Shown: one piece after another, positions 49,494 through 59,152 of the stretch
Layout of the letters: each line of letters starts with the position of its first letter
How positions within the stretch are numbered: the first letter of the stretch is position 1
Assembly (NCBI RefSeq): GCF_014192645.1
Contig: NZ_JACHYE010000002.1
Location: 426,571 to 490,570, forward strand
DNA from: Herbaspirillum sp. Sphag64
Lineage (GTDB): Bacteria > Pseudomonadota > Gammaproteobacteria > Burkholderiales > Burkholderiaceae_D
DNA length: 64,000 bases
Reading direction: 5' to 3'
The notes under the pieces: model-generated
Seen by the model: only the letters and a program-made list of their open reading frames with translations
What the model was told of the DNA's origin: nothing
The model's database searches: none
Position numbers and translations under genes: made by a program

Positions 49494-50174
49494 CTAAACA
49501 GGCTGGATAGGCTGTTCCGAAGACAGTGGGACCAGACCAACCTCTAATGCGTACTTGAACAGATCGGCATCACTGGCAACACCAATTTTTCTCATCGCGC
49601 TGTTCTTCTGTGAACTCACAGTCTGCTTGCTCCGACTAAGTCTTACTGCGATGTCATTGATCTTCATCCCTGAGACATAGAGCCGAATGACTTCTACTTC
49701 GCGCTTTGAAAGACTGACTGGTTTACTGTCAACGACAGAAAAACGATCAAGCGTGTCGACAATGGCTTTCATCGCCGGGGAAAAATACTGGCCACCAGCG
49801 CTGGCCACATGGATGGCTGGAATCAAATGACTAACGTCATCTGATTTATTAACGATACAACGCACGCCCAAGGTAATGAGAGTCCGCAAGACACCGGGAT
49901 TGTCCATCATCGTCATGACGACAATTCTGAGATCCGGATAACGACGAAAAATAAATTCCAGAAACGGTAGTCCATCTCCAAAATCTCCACCCGGCATTGC
50001 GTAGTCAGTCACCAGGACGTCAATCTCCTTCTTATCCAAAAGCTGAACAACTTCTGTCGAATTACGTGCTGTGCTGACGACTTCTATGGTTGCAACAGAC
50101 AAGGTCTGTTTAAGTCCCTCGACGATCACAGGATGATCGTCAGCAATAATTACTCTGATTTTATAAGCTTGCAT
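49494..50174 (-). CDS. RcsB-like response regulator
   Basis: A 226-residue response regulator: receiver domain with acidic pocket ADD (residues 11-13), phosphorylation Asp57 in VTDYAMPGGDFGDG, and a LuxR-type helix-turn-helix (SLSKREVEVIRLYVSGMKINDIAVRLSRSKQTVSSQKNSAM, in part at residues ~154-195). The receiver motif and the TVSSQK-SAM-K-GV recognition helix resemble E. coli RcsB closely. No histidine kinase or RcsC/RcsD gene is visible, so it is an orphan in this window. Upstream AT-rich region may carry its promoter. Confidence 0.85.
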   Translation of the reverse strand: MQAYKIRVIIADDHPVIVEGLKQTLSVATIEVVSTARNSTEVVQLLDKKEIDVLVTDYAMPGGDFGDGLPFLEFIFRRYPDLRIVVMTMMDNPGVLRTLITLGVRCIVNKSDDVSHLIPAIHVASAGGQYFSPAMKAIVDTLDRFSVVDSKPVSLSKREVEVIRLYVSGMKINDIAVRLSRSKQTVSSQKNSAMRKIGVASDADLFKYALEVGLVPLSSEQPIQPV

Positions 50175-50954
50175 ATCTTACCTTTCCGCTCTACATCGAA
50201 ACACGATGAGCGCTATCTTCAACGGCCGCGCTTGAGCGCCTATTGAGGCCACATCATGATGAAAATTCTGGAATGGCAACGTGTATTCACATTTCAGTTG
50301 GAAGGGCTCTGGCATTGCAAAGGCAAAGGCACATGCCGATCTCATCGACTCAGGAGCAAACTACTGTCATTTATTTCAATATGGAAAATATCAGCACAAT
50401 TTCTAAATTGAATAACGACACGTCATGGAGGAAGACTAGTTCCCTCGTCACAGATATAACCGTTATGCAACTTAACAAAATGTACGGGCTTTAACTTGAG
50501 ACTGTGTTTTCAGACAAGCACAGCCGACAGATAACGACACAACTACCATCGTCTTAGTTCATCGACAAATATCGCGTCATTGTCATAGGCTTTACACCGA
50601 AATGATCAAAACGATGCACTTATTGGAGTGACATGAACTTTGGCGCTTGTCATTGGGAGAAAAAACATAAATCATCGGTTGCATATTTCATCAGGCATCG
50701 CTGGATCCGGACCGAACGAATAAAAAGCCAAACAAGCTCCGCAGATGGTCTACAAGTAACACATATTGTTGGGCGAATCCGAAAAATCTCCTCTGATCTC
50801 GCTTTCCATTATTAATTCAGCATAACTTTAAAACGAGACAAAGGAAGATCGGCACCATGCTGTAACATCCTGTTGCTACAAAGCGATTTGTCGCGCCGAA
50901 TGGCAGCAACGGAATATAATGGCGCACATATTTCAGACCTGTATCGTTTTTCCC
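50175..50954. other. AT-rich intergenic region with one doubtful small ORF
   Basis: 780 bp between the divergent RcsB-like and zapB-like genes. Apart from the 60-codon ORF at 50633-50815, I see no clear promoter, operator or RNA structure. Base composition is lower in G+C than the surrounding genes, which may mark acquired or decayed DNA. Confidence 0.4.
50633..50815 (+). CDS. Possible small basic protein, 60 residues
   Basis: An ATG with a good ribosome site (TTGGAGTGAC directly before it) opens 60 codons rich in Lys, Arg, Ser and His. No motif or membrane segment is recognised. It sits in an AT-rich region lacking other genes. Coding status is doubtful. Confidence 0.25.
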   Translation: MNFGACHWEKKHKSSVAYFIRHRWIRTERIKSQTSSADGLQVTHIVGRIRKISSDLAFHY

Positions 50955-51197
50955 ATGAGCCCCGAATTCCACCAACTCTCAGAGAAAGTCGCGCAGCTTG
51001 CCGCCTTGACTCAGTCATTGCGTCGCGAGAATGCAGACTTACGTCTTAACGTCTCTACGCTGACCAATCAGAATACAGAGCTGCTGCAACGCGTGGAACA
51101 GGCGCATCTGCGTGTGAGCGCCCTGCTGGAAAAACTGCCGGTGACACAATCTGGCTCGCCAGATACCTCATCCATTGATGAAGAGGAAACAGCGTGA
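50955..51197 (+). CDS. ZapB-like coiled-coil division protein
   Basis: An 80-residue protein that is almost entirely coiled coil (HQLSEKVAQLAALTQSLRRENADLRLN..., leucine-rich heptads at residues ~5-58), with an acidic Ser-rich tail. It overlaps the zapA start by 4 bp (GTGA), so the two are translationally coupled. This matches the family often found before zapA (TIGR02449-like, ZapB-like). Role: likely Z-ring organisation with ZapA. ATG 50955 is chosen; the frame is open 12 codons upstream. Confidence 0.8.
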   Translation: MSPEFHQLSEKVAQLAALTQSLRRENADLRLNVSTLTNQNTELLQRVEQAHLRVSALLEKLPVTQSGSPDTSSIDEEETA

Positions 51198-51505
51198 CTC
51201 AGCTTAACGTCAACATCATGGGCCACTCCTATACGCTGGTGTGCAAGGACGGCGAACAGGCTACGTTGCTGCAGGCCGTGGCTTATCTTGATGAAAAAAT
51301 GTGCGCCATCCGTGACACCGGCAAAATCAAGGGCAACGATAGAATCGCAGTCATGGCAGCGCTTGGTATCGCAGCGGAGCTGTTATCGACCCAACCAGGC
51401 GAAGGCCCTTTCGCAGGAATGACCATTGCAGAATGGAAGCAAAGCATTGCTGCCATGCACGACGTGCTTGATGAGGCTCTTGCTCCCCAGGAAAAACTAT
51501 TCTGA
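51194..51505 (+). CDS. zapA: Cell division protein ZapA
   Basis: A 103-residue FtsZ-ring-stabilising protein. It starts with GTG, then TQLNVNIMGHSYTLVCKDGEQATLLQAV, the conserved ZapA N-terminal dimer domain, and LNDKMCAIRDTG-like segment (AYLDEKMCAIRDTGK). The C-terminus lacks a long coiled coil at the end compared with E. coli (109). 6S RNA follows, as in E. coli. Confidence 0.92.
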   Translation: MTQLNVNIMGHSYTLVCKDGEQATLLQAVAYLDEKMCAIRDTGKIKGNDRIAVMAALGIAAELLSTQPGEGPFAGMTIAEWKQSIAAMHDVLDEALAPQEKLF

Positions 51506-51682
51506 TAGCGCTGTCGATTGCGTGATGATGTTCAGATAGGCAATCGTTATTCAGTGAGCCGCACACGATGTAGGATGCGTCGTGATAACCAGGAACTGGT
51601 ATCGATTCAACGCATGTCATCAATGTGTTTAGGAATCAGGTCTGGGCACAAAAAAATAAGGTGATTTTTTTATGTAAAGGCT

Positions 51683-51710
51683 TTGACAGAAATCGCGATT
51701 GGAGTAGACT
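51683..51710 (+). promoter_or_regulatory. Promoter of 6S RNA
   Basis: -35 TTGACA at 51683-51688, 16-bp spacing, -10 TAGACT at 51705-51710, about 6 bp before the inferred RNA start. Confidence 0.75.
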
Positions 51711-51715
51711 TAGCT

Positions 51716-51892
51716 CTCCTGCCGTGTTCGCGAATGTCATATATTCCTTGAACCATTTATGCGCATAGGTTGTGGGATTTTGTTTGGTGGGCGTGAGCGT
51801 CGCTAGTCCGATGAACCCGAAATTAAACTAACTGCAACCACCTTGAACCGTTTGGTTCGGGATGCCGGCATAGCGGCACTGGCGGGACTCAA
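51716..51892 (+). ncRNA. ssrS: 6S RNA
   Basis: Positioned after zapA as in E. coli. The ends (CTCCTGCCGTGTTCGCGAAT at the left, GCGGCACTGGCGGGACTC at the right) form the closing stem; the internal TGAACC / GGTTC stem resembles the E. coli RNA. Length ~178 nt. It mimics an open promoter and sequesters sigma-70 RNA polymerase in stationary phase. Ends are approximate. Confidence 0.9.
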
Positions 51893-51895
51893 TTC

Positions 51896-51930
51896 AAAAG
51901 CGACTGTATGAATACAGTCGCTTTTTCTTT
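51896..51930 (+). terminator. Intrinsic terminator of 6S RNA
   Basis: AAAGCGACTGTAT-GA-ATACAGTCGCTTTTTC, ideal stem and T-run directly after the RNA. Confidence 0.92.
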
Positions 51931-51964
51931 TTCTCAACGTCTTCTTTTGAAACCCAAAAAGCAG

Positions 51965-52447
51965 TTACTCAGTGCGTTTTCGGGAGACACCTTTGCGCTC
52001 CGGTCCAACTTCAGCGATTGCATCCTGAAATTCGGTAACGTCTTCAAAGCTTTTATAGACTGACGCAAAGCGAATGTAGGCAATCTTGTCGAGCCGTTTC
52101 AATTCGCGCATCACCAATTCACCAACCTGCCCGGAAATGACTTCACGGGCACCGCTTGAGAGAAGCTTTTCCTGAATACTTTGAATTGCCGAATCAACCG
52201 CTTCGGCAGACACAGGACGCTTGCGCAAGGCCAGCATCAAACTGCTTCGCAGCTTTACAGGATCAAATTCAGTACGACTGCCATTTTTCTTGACGATAAC
52301 AGGCATCGTCAATTCGATACGCTCATAGGTAGTGAAACGTTTGTCACAATTGGCACAACGGCGTCGACGTCGGATCGCGTCGCCCTCTTCCGAGAGCCGC
52401 GTATCCAGCACGGGAGTGTCGTCATGATTGCAAAATGGGCATTTCAT
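51965..52447 (-). CDS. nrdR: Transcriptional repressor NrdR
   Basis: Represses ribonucleotide reductase genes in response to ATP/dATP. The 160-residue protein has an N-terminal zinc ribbon (CPFC ... [13 protein letters not shown], cysteines at 3, 6, 31 and 34) and an ATP-cone domain ([23 protein letters not shown]). The family length (~150-160) fits. It follows glyA by 163 bp on the same strand; nrdR and glyA are often neighbours in proteobacteria. Confidence 0.96.
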   Translation of the reverse strand: MKCPFCNHDDTPVLDTRLSEEGDAIRRRRRCANCDKRFTTYERIELTMPVIVKKNGSRTEFDPVKLRSSLMLALRKRPVSAEAVDSAIQSIQEKLLSSGAREVISGQVGELVMRELKRLDKIAYIRFASVYKSFEDVTEFQDAIAEVGPERKGVSRKRTE

Positions 52448-52610
52448 AGAGGCCAGTACAAACGGACTACCGTATCAGGAAAAACGGGGTACATCGTATC
52501 CCGCTTCAGCTTGCTGCGAACCTCCTCAACAGAGGCTCACAAACACGATGCCATCAACCAGACATGGCAGTTGATGGCATCAATCAAACAATCAGACAAT
52601 CAAAAGAACA

Positions 52611-53858
52611 TCAAGCGGCATAGACCGGGAATGCATCAGTCAGCTTCTTGACCTCTGCCTTCACGCGCTCAATGTTGGCAGCATCATGCGGATTATCCAG
52701 TACGTCTGCAATCAGATTACCGACCTTGATCGCTTCAGCTTCCTTGAAACCACGTGTGGTCATTGCCGGGCTGCCCAGACGTATACCGGAGGTGACAAAT
52801 GGCTTCTCAGGATCGTTCGGAATGGCGTTCTTGTTGCAGGTCATATGCGCCGCACCCAGAATAGCCTCCGCTTCTTTACCGGTAATTTTCTTGGCGCGCA
52901 GATCGACCAGCATCACATGCGACTCGGTACGACCAGAGACAATCCGCAATCCGCGGGAGATCAAGGTCTTGGCCAATGCATCAGCATTCTTGACCACCTG
53001 TGCCTGATATTCCTTGAATTCTGGCGACAGGGCTTCCTTGAACGCCACTGCCTTACCCGCAATCACGTGCATCAACGGGCCGCCCTGAATACCTGGGAAG
53101 ATCGCTGAGTTGATGGCTTTTTCATGCTCGGCCTTCATCAGAATCACACCACCACGAGGACCGCGCAAAGATTTGTGGGTAGTCGAGGTAACGAAATCAG
53201 CATGTGGCACTGGATTAGGATAGACACCTGCAGCAATCAGACCTGCATAGTGAGCCATATCGACCATGAAATAAGCGCCGACTTCCTTGGCGATCTTGGC
53301 AAAACGTTCAAAATCGATACGCAGCGAGTACGCTGATGCACCAGCGATGATGAGCTTCGGCTTCTTCTCGCGGGCCAGACGCTCCATCGCTTCGTAGTCG
53401 ATTTCTTCCTTGTCGTTCAAACCGTAAGAAACCACATTGAACCATTTGCCCGACATGTTCAATGCCATGCCGTGCGTCAGGTGACCACCTTCTGCTAGCG
53501 ACATACCCATGATGGTGTCACCTGGCTTGAGCATGGCGAAGAATACGCCCTGATTGGCTTGCGAGCCGGAGTTTGGCTGCACATTGGCGGCTTCGGCGCC
53601 AAACAACTGTTTCAGACGATCAATTGCCAGTTGCTCGGCAACGTCAACGAATTCACAGCCACCGTAGTAGCGCTTGCCCGGATAACCTTCAGCATACTTG
53701 TTGGTCAACTGGGTACCTTGCGCTTCCATGACAGCTGGGGAAGTATAGTTTTCGGACGCAATCAGCTCGATGTGTTCTTGCTGACGAACGTTTTCTTTCT
53801 GGATGACCGACCACAATTCCGGGTCGACATTGGCGACGGTATGATTCTTTGCAAACAT
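52611..53858 (-). CDS. glyA: Serine hydroxymethyltransferase
   Basis: Interconverts serine and glycine while charging tetrahydrofolate with a one-carbon unit. The 415 residues begin with [15 protein letters not shown] and contain the PLP-lysine motif [18 protein letters not shown] (Lys ~231) and the [15 protein letters not shown] segment. ATG 53858 has a GGAGAA site; the open frame continues 57 codons further up but overlaps the riboswitch leader. A ZTP riboswitch sits in the leader, so glyA is predicted to respond to folate stress. Confidence 0.97.
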   Translation of the reverse strand: MFAKNHTVANVDPELWSVIQKENVRQQEHIELIASENYTSPAVMEAQGTQLTNKYAEGYPGKRYYGGCEFVDVAEQLAIDRLKQLFGAEAANVQPNSGSQANQGVFFAMLKPGDTIMGMSLAEGGHLTHGMALNMSGKWFNVVSYGLNDKEEIDYEAMERLAREKKPKLIIAGASAYSLRIDFERFAKIAKEVGAYFMVDMAHYAGLIAAGVYPNPVPHADFVTSTTHKSLRGPRGGVILMKAEHEKAINSAIFPGIQGGPLMHVIAGKAVAFKEALSPEFKEYQAQVVKNADALAKTLISRGLRIVSGRTESHVMLVDLRAKKITGKEAEAILGAAHMTCNKNAIPNDPEKPFVTSGIRLGSPAMTTRGFKEAEAIKVGNLIADVLDNPHDAANIERVKAEVKKLTDAFPVYAA

Positions 53859-54009
53859 GATTTCTCCAATGGATAAGGGTGTGCCTGAAGACGAACCGGG
53901 GCAACATTGCCTGCAAATATTCGAGGCACGCCGCCACAACGCGACTTCCAATTCGAATGAGGGCCAGAAAGTATGGGAATTGCAGGCAGCCTCAGTCGTA
54001 CGTTCCATT

Positions 54010-54172
54010 ACAGGGCTGCCCAGGCGCACGGCTTGGAACCGATGGTGATGTCAGCAGTCTTTGCGTCAGATGCACAACAGAATCGCCATCAATTCCATGA
54101 AATCTCACGCTTCCCGATGGATACCCATCTTGCCCGGAACAGGTCCGGGCTTTCGCCAGTTACGTGAGACGA
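54010..54172 (-). promoter_or_regulatory. ZTP (pfl) riboswitch aptamer before glyA
   Basis: Reading the minus strand, the first domain begins CTCACGTAACTGGCG and continues to ATCCATCGGGAAGCGTGAG, closing a stem of CTCACG with CGTGAG; the second domain is GCCGTGCGCCTGGGCAGCCC, which carries the conserved CGCCTGGGCA pseudoknot partner. These are the conserved pfl-motif elements that bind ZTP/ZMP. A ~75-nt variable linker joins the halves. glyA is a known regulon member. Aptamer ends ~150 nt before the glyA ATG. Confidence 0.88.
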
Positions 54173-54184
54173 AATGGTATATGC

Positions 54185-54213
54185 ATTGTAAGGGAAGGCA
54201 ACCGATTCGGCAA
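54185..54213 (-). promoter_or_regulatory. Promoter of glyA
   Basis: On the minus strand: -35 TTGCCG (54213-54208), 17-bp spacing, -10 TACAAT (54190-54185). The start would be ~5 bp before the riboswitch. Confidence 0.75.
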
Positions 54214-54355
54214 GATTCTCACTTGCTCGGCAAGCGTGGACGTTGCGTAACAGACTGGTGCAACGAAAATCATGCTTTGGGCTACAATTTCAGGCTTTCG
54301 CGGCCGCAAGGCCTGTTTTGCGCGCAACAACCACCCGATTTACCGGAGAATACAG

Positions 54356-55105
54356 ATGATCGTTTTGATTACAGGGGCAACTGCAGGCTTTGGCGCTGAA
54401 ATGGCGCGTAAATTCATCAAAAATGGACATCGGGTCATTGCTACCGGCCGTCGCAAGGAGCGCCTCGACGGACTCGCAAAGGAATTCGGCGACAAATTGC
54501 TGCCACTGGCATTGGACGTGACAGACAAACAATCAATCAGCACTGCACTGGCAAGCCTGCCTCCAGACTGGCAGCAAATCGACGTGCTGATCAACAATGC
54601 CGGACTCGCGCTCGGCCTGGAGCCCGCGCATCAGGTAGCACTGGAAGATTGGGAGACCATGATTGACACCAACGTCAAAGGCCTGGTCACAGTTACTCAC
54701 TTTGTGTTGCCTAACATGGTCAAACGCGGTAGCGGCACCATCATCAATCTTGGTTCCATCGCTGGCGCCTACCCCTATCCAGGCGGCAACGTCTATGGTG
54801 CGACCAAGGCTTTCGTCGATCAATTCACACTGAATCTGCGTGCCGACCTGGTTGGCACAGGTGTACGCGCTACCAATCTCGCACCTGGACTATGCGGTGG
54901 TACGGAATTCTCGAATGTACGCTTCAAAGGCAATGACTCAGCAGCAGCAAAAGTCTACGAAGGCACGACGCCACTGACCGCAGAAGATATTGCCGAAGCA
55001 GCTTACTGGGTGGCAACACTGCCTGCACACGTGAATATCAACTACATCGAACTGATGCCAACCTGCCAAGGTTTCGGCGCACTGAACATCAAACGCACAG
55101 GCTGA
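54356..55105 (+). CDS. ydfG: YdfG-like short-chain dehydrogenase
   Basis: A 249-residue NADP-dependent short-chain dehydrogenase. Motifs: cofactor loop VLITGATAGFGAEMA at residues ~3-17, NNAG (in DVLINNAGLALG), catalytic Ser in NLGSIAGAYPYPGG and Tyr/Lys in VYGATKAFVDQFT. It closely resembles E. coli YdfG, which reduces 3-hydroxypropanoate-type and malonic semialdehyde substrates and L-allo-threonine. The ATG at 54356 has a CCGGAGAA site. Followed by ybgC 14 bp downstream. Confidence 0.9.
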   Translation: MIVLITGATAGFGAEMARKFIKNGHRVIATGRRKERLDGLAKEFGDKLLPLALDVTDKQSISTALASLPPDWQQIDVLINNAGLALGLEPAHQVALEDWETMIDTNVKGLVTVTHFVLPNMVKRGSGTIINLGSIAGAYPYPGGNVYGATKAFVDQFTLNLRADLVGTGVRATNLAPGLCGGTEFSNVRFKGNDSAAAKVYEGTTPLTAEDIAEAAYWVATLPAHVNINYIELMPTCQGFGALNIKRTG

Positions 55106-55118
55106 AATCTCCCGCAAG

Positions 55119-55577
55119 ATGACAAACGCAAGCAATAGTATTGGCGACGACGTCAACCAAGTCTTCTCCTGGCCGTTAAGGGTCTACTATGAGGACACGG
55201 ACGCTGGTGGCGTCGTCTTTTATGCCAACTACCTGAAATTCTTTGAGCGCGCCCGCACGGAGTGGTTGCGTGCCAAGGGCTATTCGCAACAACAGTTGGT
55301 GGATGAAAAAGGACTGATCTTCGTCGTCAAAGCAGCCTCTGTCGAGTATATGGCACCGGCAAGACTAGACGATGAACTGAAGATCACCGTGACCATCAAA
55401 GAACTGCGCACGGCTTCGCTGACCTTTACACAGAAGGCGTGGCGAGTAGGCAAGGCGTCAGATCAGCAACAACTGCTGGCGAACGGTCAGGTCACAATCG
55501 TTTGTGTGAATGCCGAAACGATCCGTCCTCAGCCGATACCTGAAGAGTTGGTCGAGCAGATGCATAAAGATATTTAG
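55119..55577 (+). CDS. ybgC: Tol-Pal system acyl-CoA thioesterase YbgC
   Basis: A 152-residue hot-dog-fold thioesterase. The signature YYEDTDAGGVVFYANYLKFFERARTEW (with catalytic Asp) spans residues ~20-46, followed by ASVEYMAPARLDDELKI. It hydrolyses acyl-CoA and interacts with ACP; its membership of the tol operon is conserved. 158 bp separates it from tolQ. Confidence 0.95.
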   Translation: MTNASNSIGDDVNQVFSWPLRVYYEDTDAGGVVFYANYLKFFERARTEWLRAKGYSQQQLVDEKGLIFVVKAASVEYMAPARLDDELKITVTIKELRTASLTFTQKAWRVGKASDQQQLLANGQVTIVCVNAETIRPQPIPEELVEQMHKDI

Positions 55578-55735
55578 TAGATTTGAATTATTCGTTTATC
55601 AACATTTGATTGCATTTAATCAGTTTGCGTTCGAGGCATTGATACATGCTGTTGCGAGATCTTTACAAACGCTGCGAAAGCGCTTGAAAAAATAGCACGT
55701 ACAATGTCGGCTCTCTGATTGAATCACCTCCCCAC

Positions 55736-56437
55736 ATGACTGTTACCCAAGATCTTTCCTTTTTTGCACTGATCAGCAACGCTTCCCTTATTGCGCAAAT
55801 AGTCATGGCGCTGCTGATGTTGGCTTCGCTATTCAGCTGGACTTATATTTTCCGAAAAATGTTCACGGTCCGCAGCGCCCGTATTCAGACTGAGGAATTT
55901 GAACGTGCCTTCTGGTCCGGCGGCAATCTGATCGCGCTATATCAGGACTCACTGTCCAATCGTCGTAAAGGTGATGGCCATGGCGGCGCGCTGGAACGCA
56001 TTTTTCAGGCAGGCATGGGCGAATTCAATAAAGCCAAGACCCAGGTTGGCAAAGGTGCTCCGATCAATCCTGCTGGCTTGCTCGACGGTGCCCGTCGCGC
56101 CATGCGCGCTGCCTACCAGCGCGAAATGGATGCACTTGAATCGCACCTGGCGTTCCTGGCTTCGGTTGGTTCGGTTTCTCCTTACGTTGGTTTGTTTGGT
56201 ACGGTCTGGGGCATCATGAATGCATTCCGCGGCTTGGCAAACGTCCAGCAGGCGACTCTTGCTGCGGTTGCTCCTGGCATTGCCGAGGCACTCATTGCAA
56301 CAGCCATTGGCCTGTTCGCTGCGATCCCGGCAGTCGTCGCCTACAACCGTTTCTCGCATGACATCGATCGCCTGGCGATCCGCTTTGAAAGCTTCATCGA
56401 AGAGTTTTCCAATATCTTGCAACGTCAGGCACGCTAA
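55736..56437 (+). CDS. tolQ: TolQ inner-membrane motor subunit
   Basis: Proton-channel component of Tol-Pal, used in outer-membrane constriction during division. The 233 residues have three membrane helices: IAQIVMALLMLASLFSWTYIF (~21-41), ASVGSVSPYVGLFGTVWGIMNAF (~140-162) and APGIAEALIATAIGLFAAIPAVV (~182-204). The GAPINPAGLLDGARRAM loop is in between. It overlaps tolR by 1 bp (TAATG). Confidence 0.97.
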   Translation: MTVTQDLSFFALISNASLIAQIVMALLMLASLFSWTYIFRKMFTVRSARIQTEEFERAFWSGGNLIALYQDSLSNRRKGDGHGGALERIFQAGMGEFNKAKTQVGKGAPINPAGLLDGARRAMRAAYQREMDALESHLAFLASVGSVSPYVGLFGTVWGIMNAFRGLANVQQATLAAVAPGIAEALIATAIGLFAAIPAVVAYNRFSHDIDRLAIRFESFIEEFSNILQRQAR

Positions 56438-56865
56438 TGGCTGGTTCCTCCATGCGCGGGGGACGAGCCCGCAAGTTCAAATCGGAAATCAACGTCGTTC
56501 CTTACATCGACGTCATGCTGGTGCTGCTCATTATTTTTATGGTGGCGGCACCGGTCAACGATCCCAGCGTGATCAACCTTCCCACTGCGGGTAAGTCAAG
56601 CGTACCGCCGAGCGAATACATTGAAATTGCACTCAAACCGGATGCCAAGGCCACGATCAAGATTACCGGGCCGAAGCGTGGTGACACGCAGACTGCAAGT
56701 AGCCGCAGTGATCTGACACAAAGGTTGCAAGCCATCCACAGTGACAGCCCTGATCTGCCTGTGATGATCTCTGCGGACAAGGAAATCAAGTACGACGAGG
56801 TTATTCAGATCATTTCCGAAGCCAAAAAATTAGGCATTACGCGCGTTGGATTAGCCACGAAGTAA
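56437..56865 (+). CDS. tolR: TolR inner-membrane motor subunit
   Basis: A 142-residue ExbD/TolR protein with one membrane helix containing the proton-path Asp (VPYIDVMLVLLIIFMVAAP, residues ~22-40) and a periplasmic domain ending EVIQIISEAKKLGITRVGLATK. It couples the proton gradient to TolA with TolQ. The N-terminus carries a short basic stretch (RGGRARKFKSEINV). tolA begins 1 bp after its stop. Confidence 0.96.
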   Translation: MAGSSMRGGRARKFKSEINVVPYIDVMLVLLIIFMVAAPVNDPSVINLPTAGKSSVPPSEYIEIALKPDAKATIKITGPKRGDTQTASSRSDLTQRLQAIHSDSPDLPVMISADKEIKYDEVIQIISEAKKLGITRVGLATK

Positions 56866-56866
56866 T

Positions 56867-57838
56867 ATGAGCGGATCGTCTCCTTACCAAGTCCCCAGAG
56901 CACCCGGCCGCTGGCGTGCCATCACACTGGCGCTGATCGTGCATGGGGCGCTACTGGCATTTTTGTGGATCGGTATCAGTTGGCAAAACAAAACACCACT
57001 GGCTGTCGAGGCAGAAATCTGGGATCCTCAGATCAAGGAAGCGGCACCGCTCCCCGAGCCAGACCCAACACCACCACCGGCGCCACAACCAGCTCCTGAA
57101 CCAGAGCCCGCTCCGCCACCACCTAAGGCAGAAGAAATACCTGTGGTGAAGCCGGATATTGCCCTGGAAAAAGAAAAGGAAAAAAAACGTAAGCAGCAAG
57201 AGTTGCAAGCCAAGCTTGAGCAGGAAAAACAGGCCAAGCTTGAGCAGGAAAAACAGGCCAAGCGTGAGCAAGAGGATCAAGCACGTCTGGCGCGTGAAAA
57301 GCAGGACAAGGCTGACCGCCTGAAAAAGGAAAAACAAGAAGCCGACAAGAAGCTCGCCAAACAGAAAGAAGACGCCGATGCCAAGAAGAAGGCTGACGCC
57401 GACAAACTTGCCAAGGAACGCCAACAGAAGCTGCAGGCTGCTGAAAGCAAGGCTGCCGAGCAACGGCATCAGGATGACCTGAAACGCATGATGAACCAGG
57501 CCACGAGCGCCAGCGGCGGCAATGGAACCGCAGCGAAGTCGCAAGGCCCTCGTGGCAATGCAGACTACGGTACCAAAATCGCGATGCTGATCCGTTCCAA
57601 TACACGGTTCGACATCCCTCCAGGGTTGGCAGGAAACCCTCCTGTGGAATATGCTGTTGATCTGTTTCCCGATGGGTCGATCCGCAGTATTCGGCTGACC
57701 AAACCTTCCGGCGTTCCGGGTTTCGATGAGGCCGTAAAGCAGGGCATCACCAAATCGCAACCATTCCCTGCCGATACCGATGGCAAGGTGCCAAGCGGCT
57801 TCCCCGTTAGATATCAACCGAAAGACACCGACAAATGA
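56867..57838 (+). CDS. tolA: TolA energy-transducing protein
   Basis: A 323-residue periplasm-spanning protein: one N-terminal membrane helix ([21 protein letters not shown], residues ~19-39), a Pro-rich stretch (~60-88), a long Lys/Glu/Ala/Gln helical region (~100-210, with a 24-bp DNA repeat, see below) and a C-terminal TonB-like domain that contacts TolB ([19 protein letters not shown] ... [10 protein letters not shown]). Sequence is repeat-rich, so length varies between species. Its stop overlaps the tolB start by 4 bp. Confidence 0.93.
   Translation: MSGSSPYQVPRAPGRWRAITLALIVHGALLAFLWIGISWQNKTPLAVEAEIWDPQIKEAAPLPEPDPTPPPAPQPAPEPEPAPPPPKAEEIPVVKPDIALEKEKEKKRKQQELQAKLEQEKQAKLEQEKQAKREQEDQARLAREKQDKADRLKKEKQEADKKLAKQKEDADAKKKADADKLAKERQQKLQAAESKAAEQRHQDDLKRMMNQATSASGGNGTAAKSQGPRGNADYGTKIAMLIRSNTRFDIPPGLAGNPPVEYAVDLFPDGSIRSIRLTKPSGVPGFDEAVKQGITKSQPFPADTDGKVPSGFPVRYQPKDTDK
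57209..57256 (+). repeat. 24-bp tandem repeat in tolA
   Basis: Two exact copies of a 24-nt unit (start GCCAAGCTTGAG) at 57209-57232 and 57233-57256, encoding AKLEQEKQ each; a third imperfect copy follows from 57257. In frame, so it changes only helix length. Confidence 0.9.
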
Positions 57839-59115
57839 TTCGCACGACACGCAAGCTGACAGTCTTGGCATTGGCCGCAATGGGATTGACATTTTCCTGC
57901 GTGGCACATGCCCAATTGCAGATCAACATTTCCGGCGTAGGCGCGACCCAAATACCGGTTGCGATTGCCGGCTTCCCTGGCGAAGATACTGCACCTCAAC
58001 GCATTACTTCGATCGTCAAGGCAGACCTGACGCGCAGTGGGATCTTCAAACTGATTGACACCAGCGACTCCTTATCGGATGCCTCAGTAATTAATTACGA
58101 CGACTGGAAAAAGCGCGGTGCTGATGCACTCGCCGTCGGCAGCGTACAACGCCTTGCCGATGGCCGCTTCGATGTGCGCTATCGTTTGTTTGACAATATC
58201 AAGGCGAGCCAACTGTCAGCGCTGTCGTTTGGCAGCCAACCACAATTGATCCGCCTGACCGCACACAAAATCTCTGATGACATTTACCAAAAGCTGACCG
58301 GCATTCCCGGCATCTTTTCCACTCGCATTGCCTACGTGACGCGTGTCGGCAGAGATTATCAATTACAAGTTGCCGATGCCGACGGCGATGGCGTGCAGGT
58401 CGCATTGCGCTCCTCCGAGCCGATCATCTCGCCTGTCTGGTCACCGGATGGCACCAAGCTTGCCTACGTTTCCTTCGAAGCCCGCAAGCCAGTTATTTTT
58501 ACGCAAAATCTGATCACCAGAGAACGCAAGCTGGTCGCCAACTTCAAGGGGAGCAACTCGGCACCTGCCTGGTCCCCTGACGGTAGCCGCCTGGCAGTAG
58601 CACTCACGCGTGACGGACTGACCCAGATCTACATCATCAACGCCGATGGCAGTGGACTGCGCCGCGTCACCAATAGCACAGGTATCGATACCGAACCACG
58701 CTTCTCACCTGACGGTAACTGGCTCTACTTCACCAGTGACCGCAGTGGCGGACCGCAAATCTACAAGATCAGCATCAATGGTGGCGATGCACAGCGCGTC
58801 ACTTTCAATGGCAGCTACAACATCAGCCCACGCATCTCTCCCGATGGCACAGTTCTGGCTTACATTTCCCGGCGCGAAGGTAAATTCCAGCTGTACACAC
58901 TCGACCTGAACAGCGGTCAGGAGTTACGTTTGTCGGACTCCAGCAAGGATGAGTCGCCCAGCTTTGCGCCGAACGGCAAATACATTATCTATGCGACCGA
59001 ATCGAGTCGACGTGGCGCGCTTGCCGTTGTATCCACAGACGGCCGGGTCAAACAAAGCTTGTCCATGCAGGTTGGCGATGTCAGAGAGCCAAGCTGGGGA
59101 CCATTCTTGAAGTAA
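57835..59115 (+). CDS. tolB: TolB periplasmic beta-propeller
   Basis: A 426-residue periplasmic protein with signal peptide ([17 protein letters not shown]), an N-terminal TolB_N domain ([21 protein letters not shown]) and a C-terminal WD40-like six-bladed propeller with repeated [12 protein letters not shown] / [13 protein letters not shown] motifs. It links TolA with Pal. Four-bp ATGA overlap with tolA indicates coupling. Confidence 0.97.
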   Translation: MIRTTRKLTVLALAAMGLTFSCVAHAQLQINISGVGATQIPVAIAGFPGEDTAPQRITSIVKADLTRSGIFKLIDTSDSLSDASVINYDDWKKRGADALAVGSVQRLADGRFDVRYRLFDNIKASQLSALSFGSQPQLIRLTAHKISDDIYQKLTGIPGIFSTRIAYVTRVGRDYQLQVADADGDGVQVALRSSEPIISPVWSPDGTKLAYVSFEARKPVIFTQNLITRERKLVANFKGSNSAPAWSPDGSRLAVALTRDGLTQIYIINADGSGLRRVTNSTGIDTEPRFSPDGNWLYFTSDRSGGPQIYKISINGGDAQRVTFNGSYNISPRISPDGTVLAYISRREGKFQLYTLDLNSGQELRLSDSSKDESPSFAPNGKYIIYATESSRRGALAVVSTDGRVKQSLSMQVGDVREPSWGPFLK

Positions 59116-59152
59116 TTTCTTAATCACATTCATTCACGACCAGGAGTTTCAG

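Noticed and set aside
56951..57907. 318-codon minus-strand frame with Leu/Phe runs
   Set aside because: Antisense of the Lys/Glu-rich tolA coil; low complexity only.
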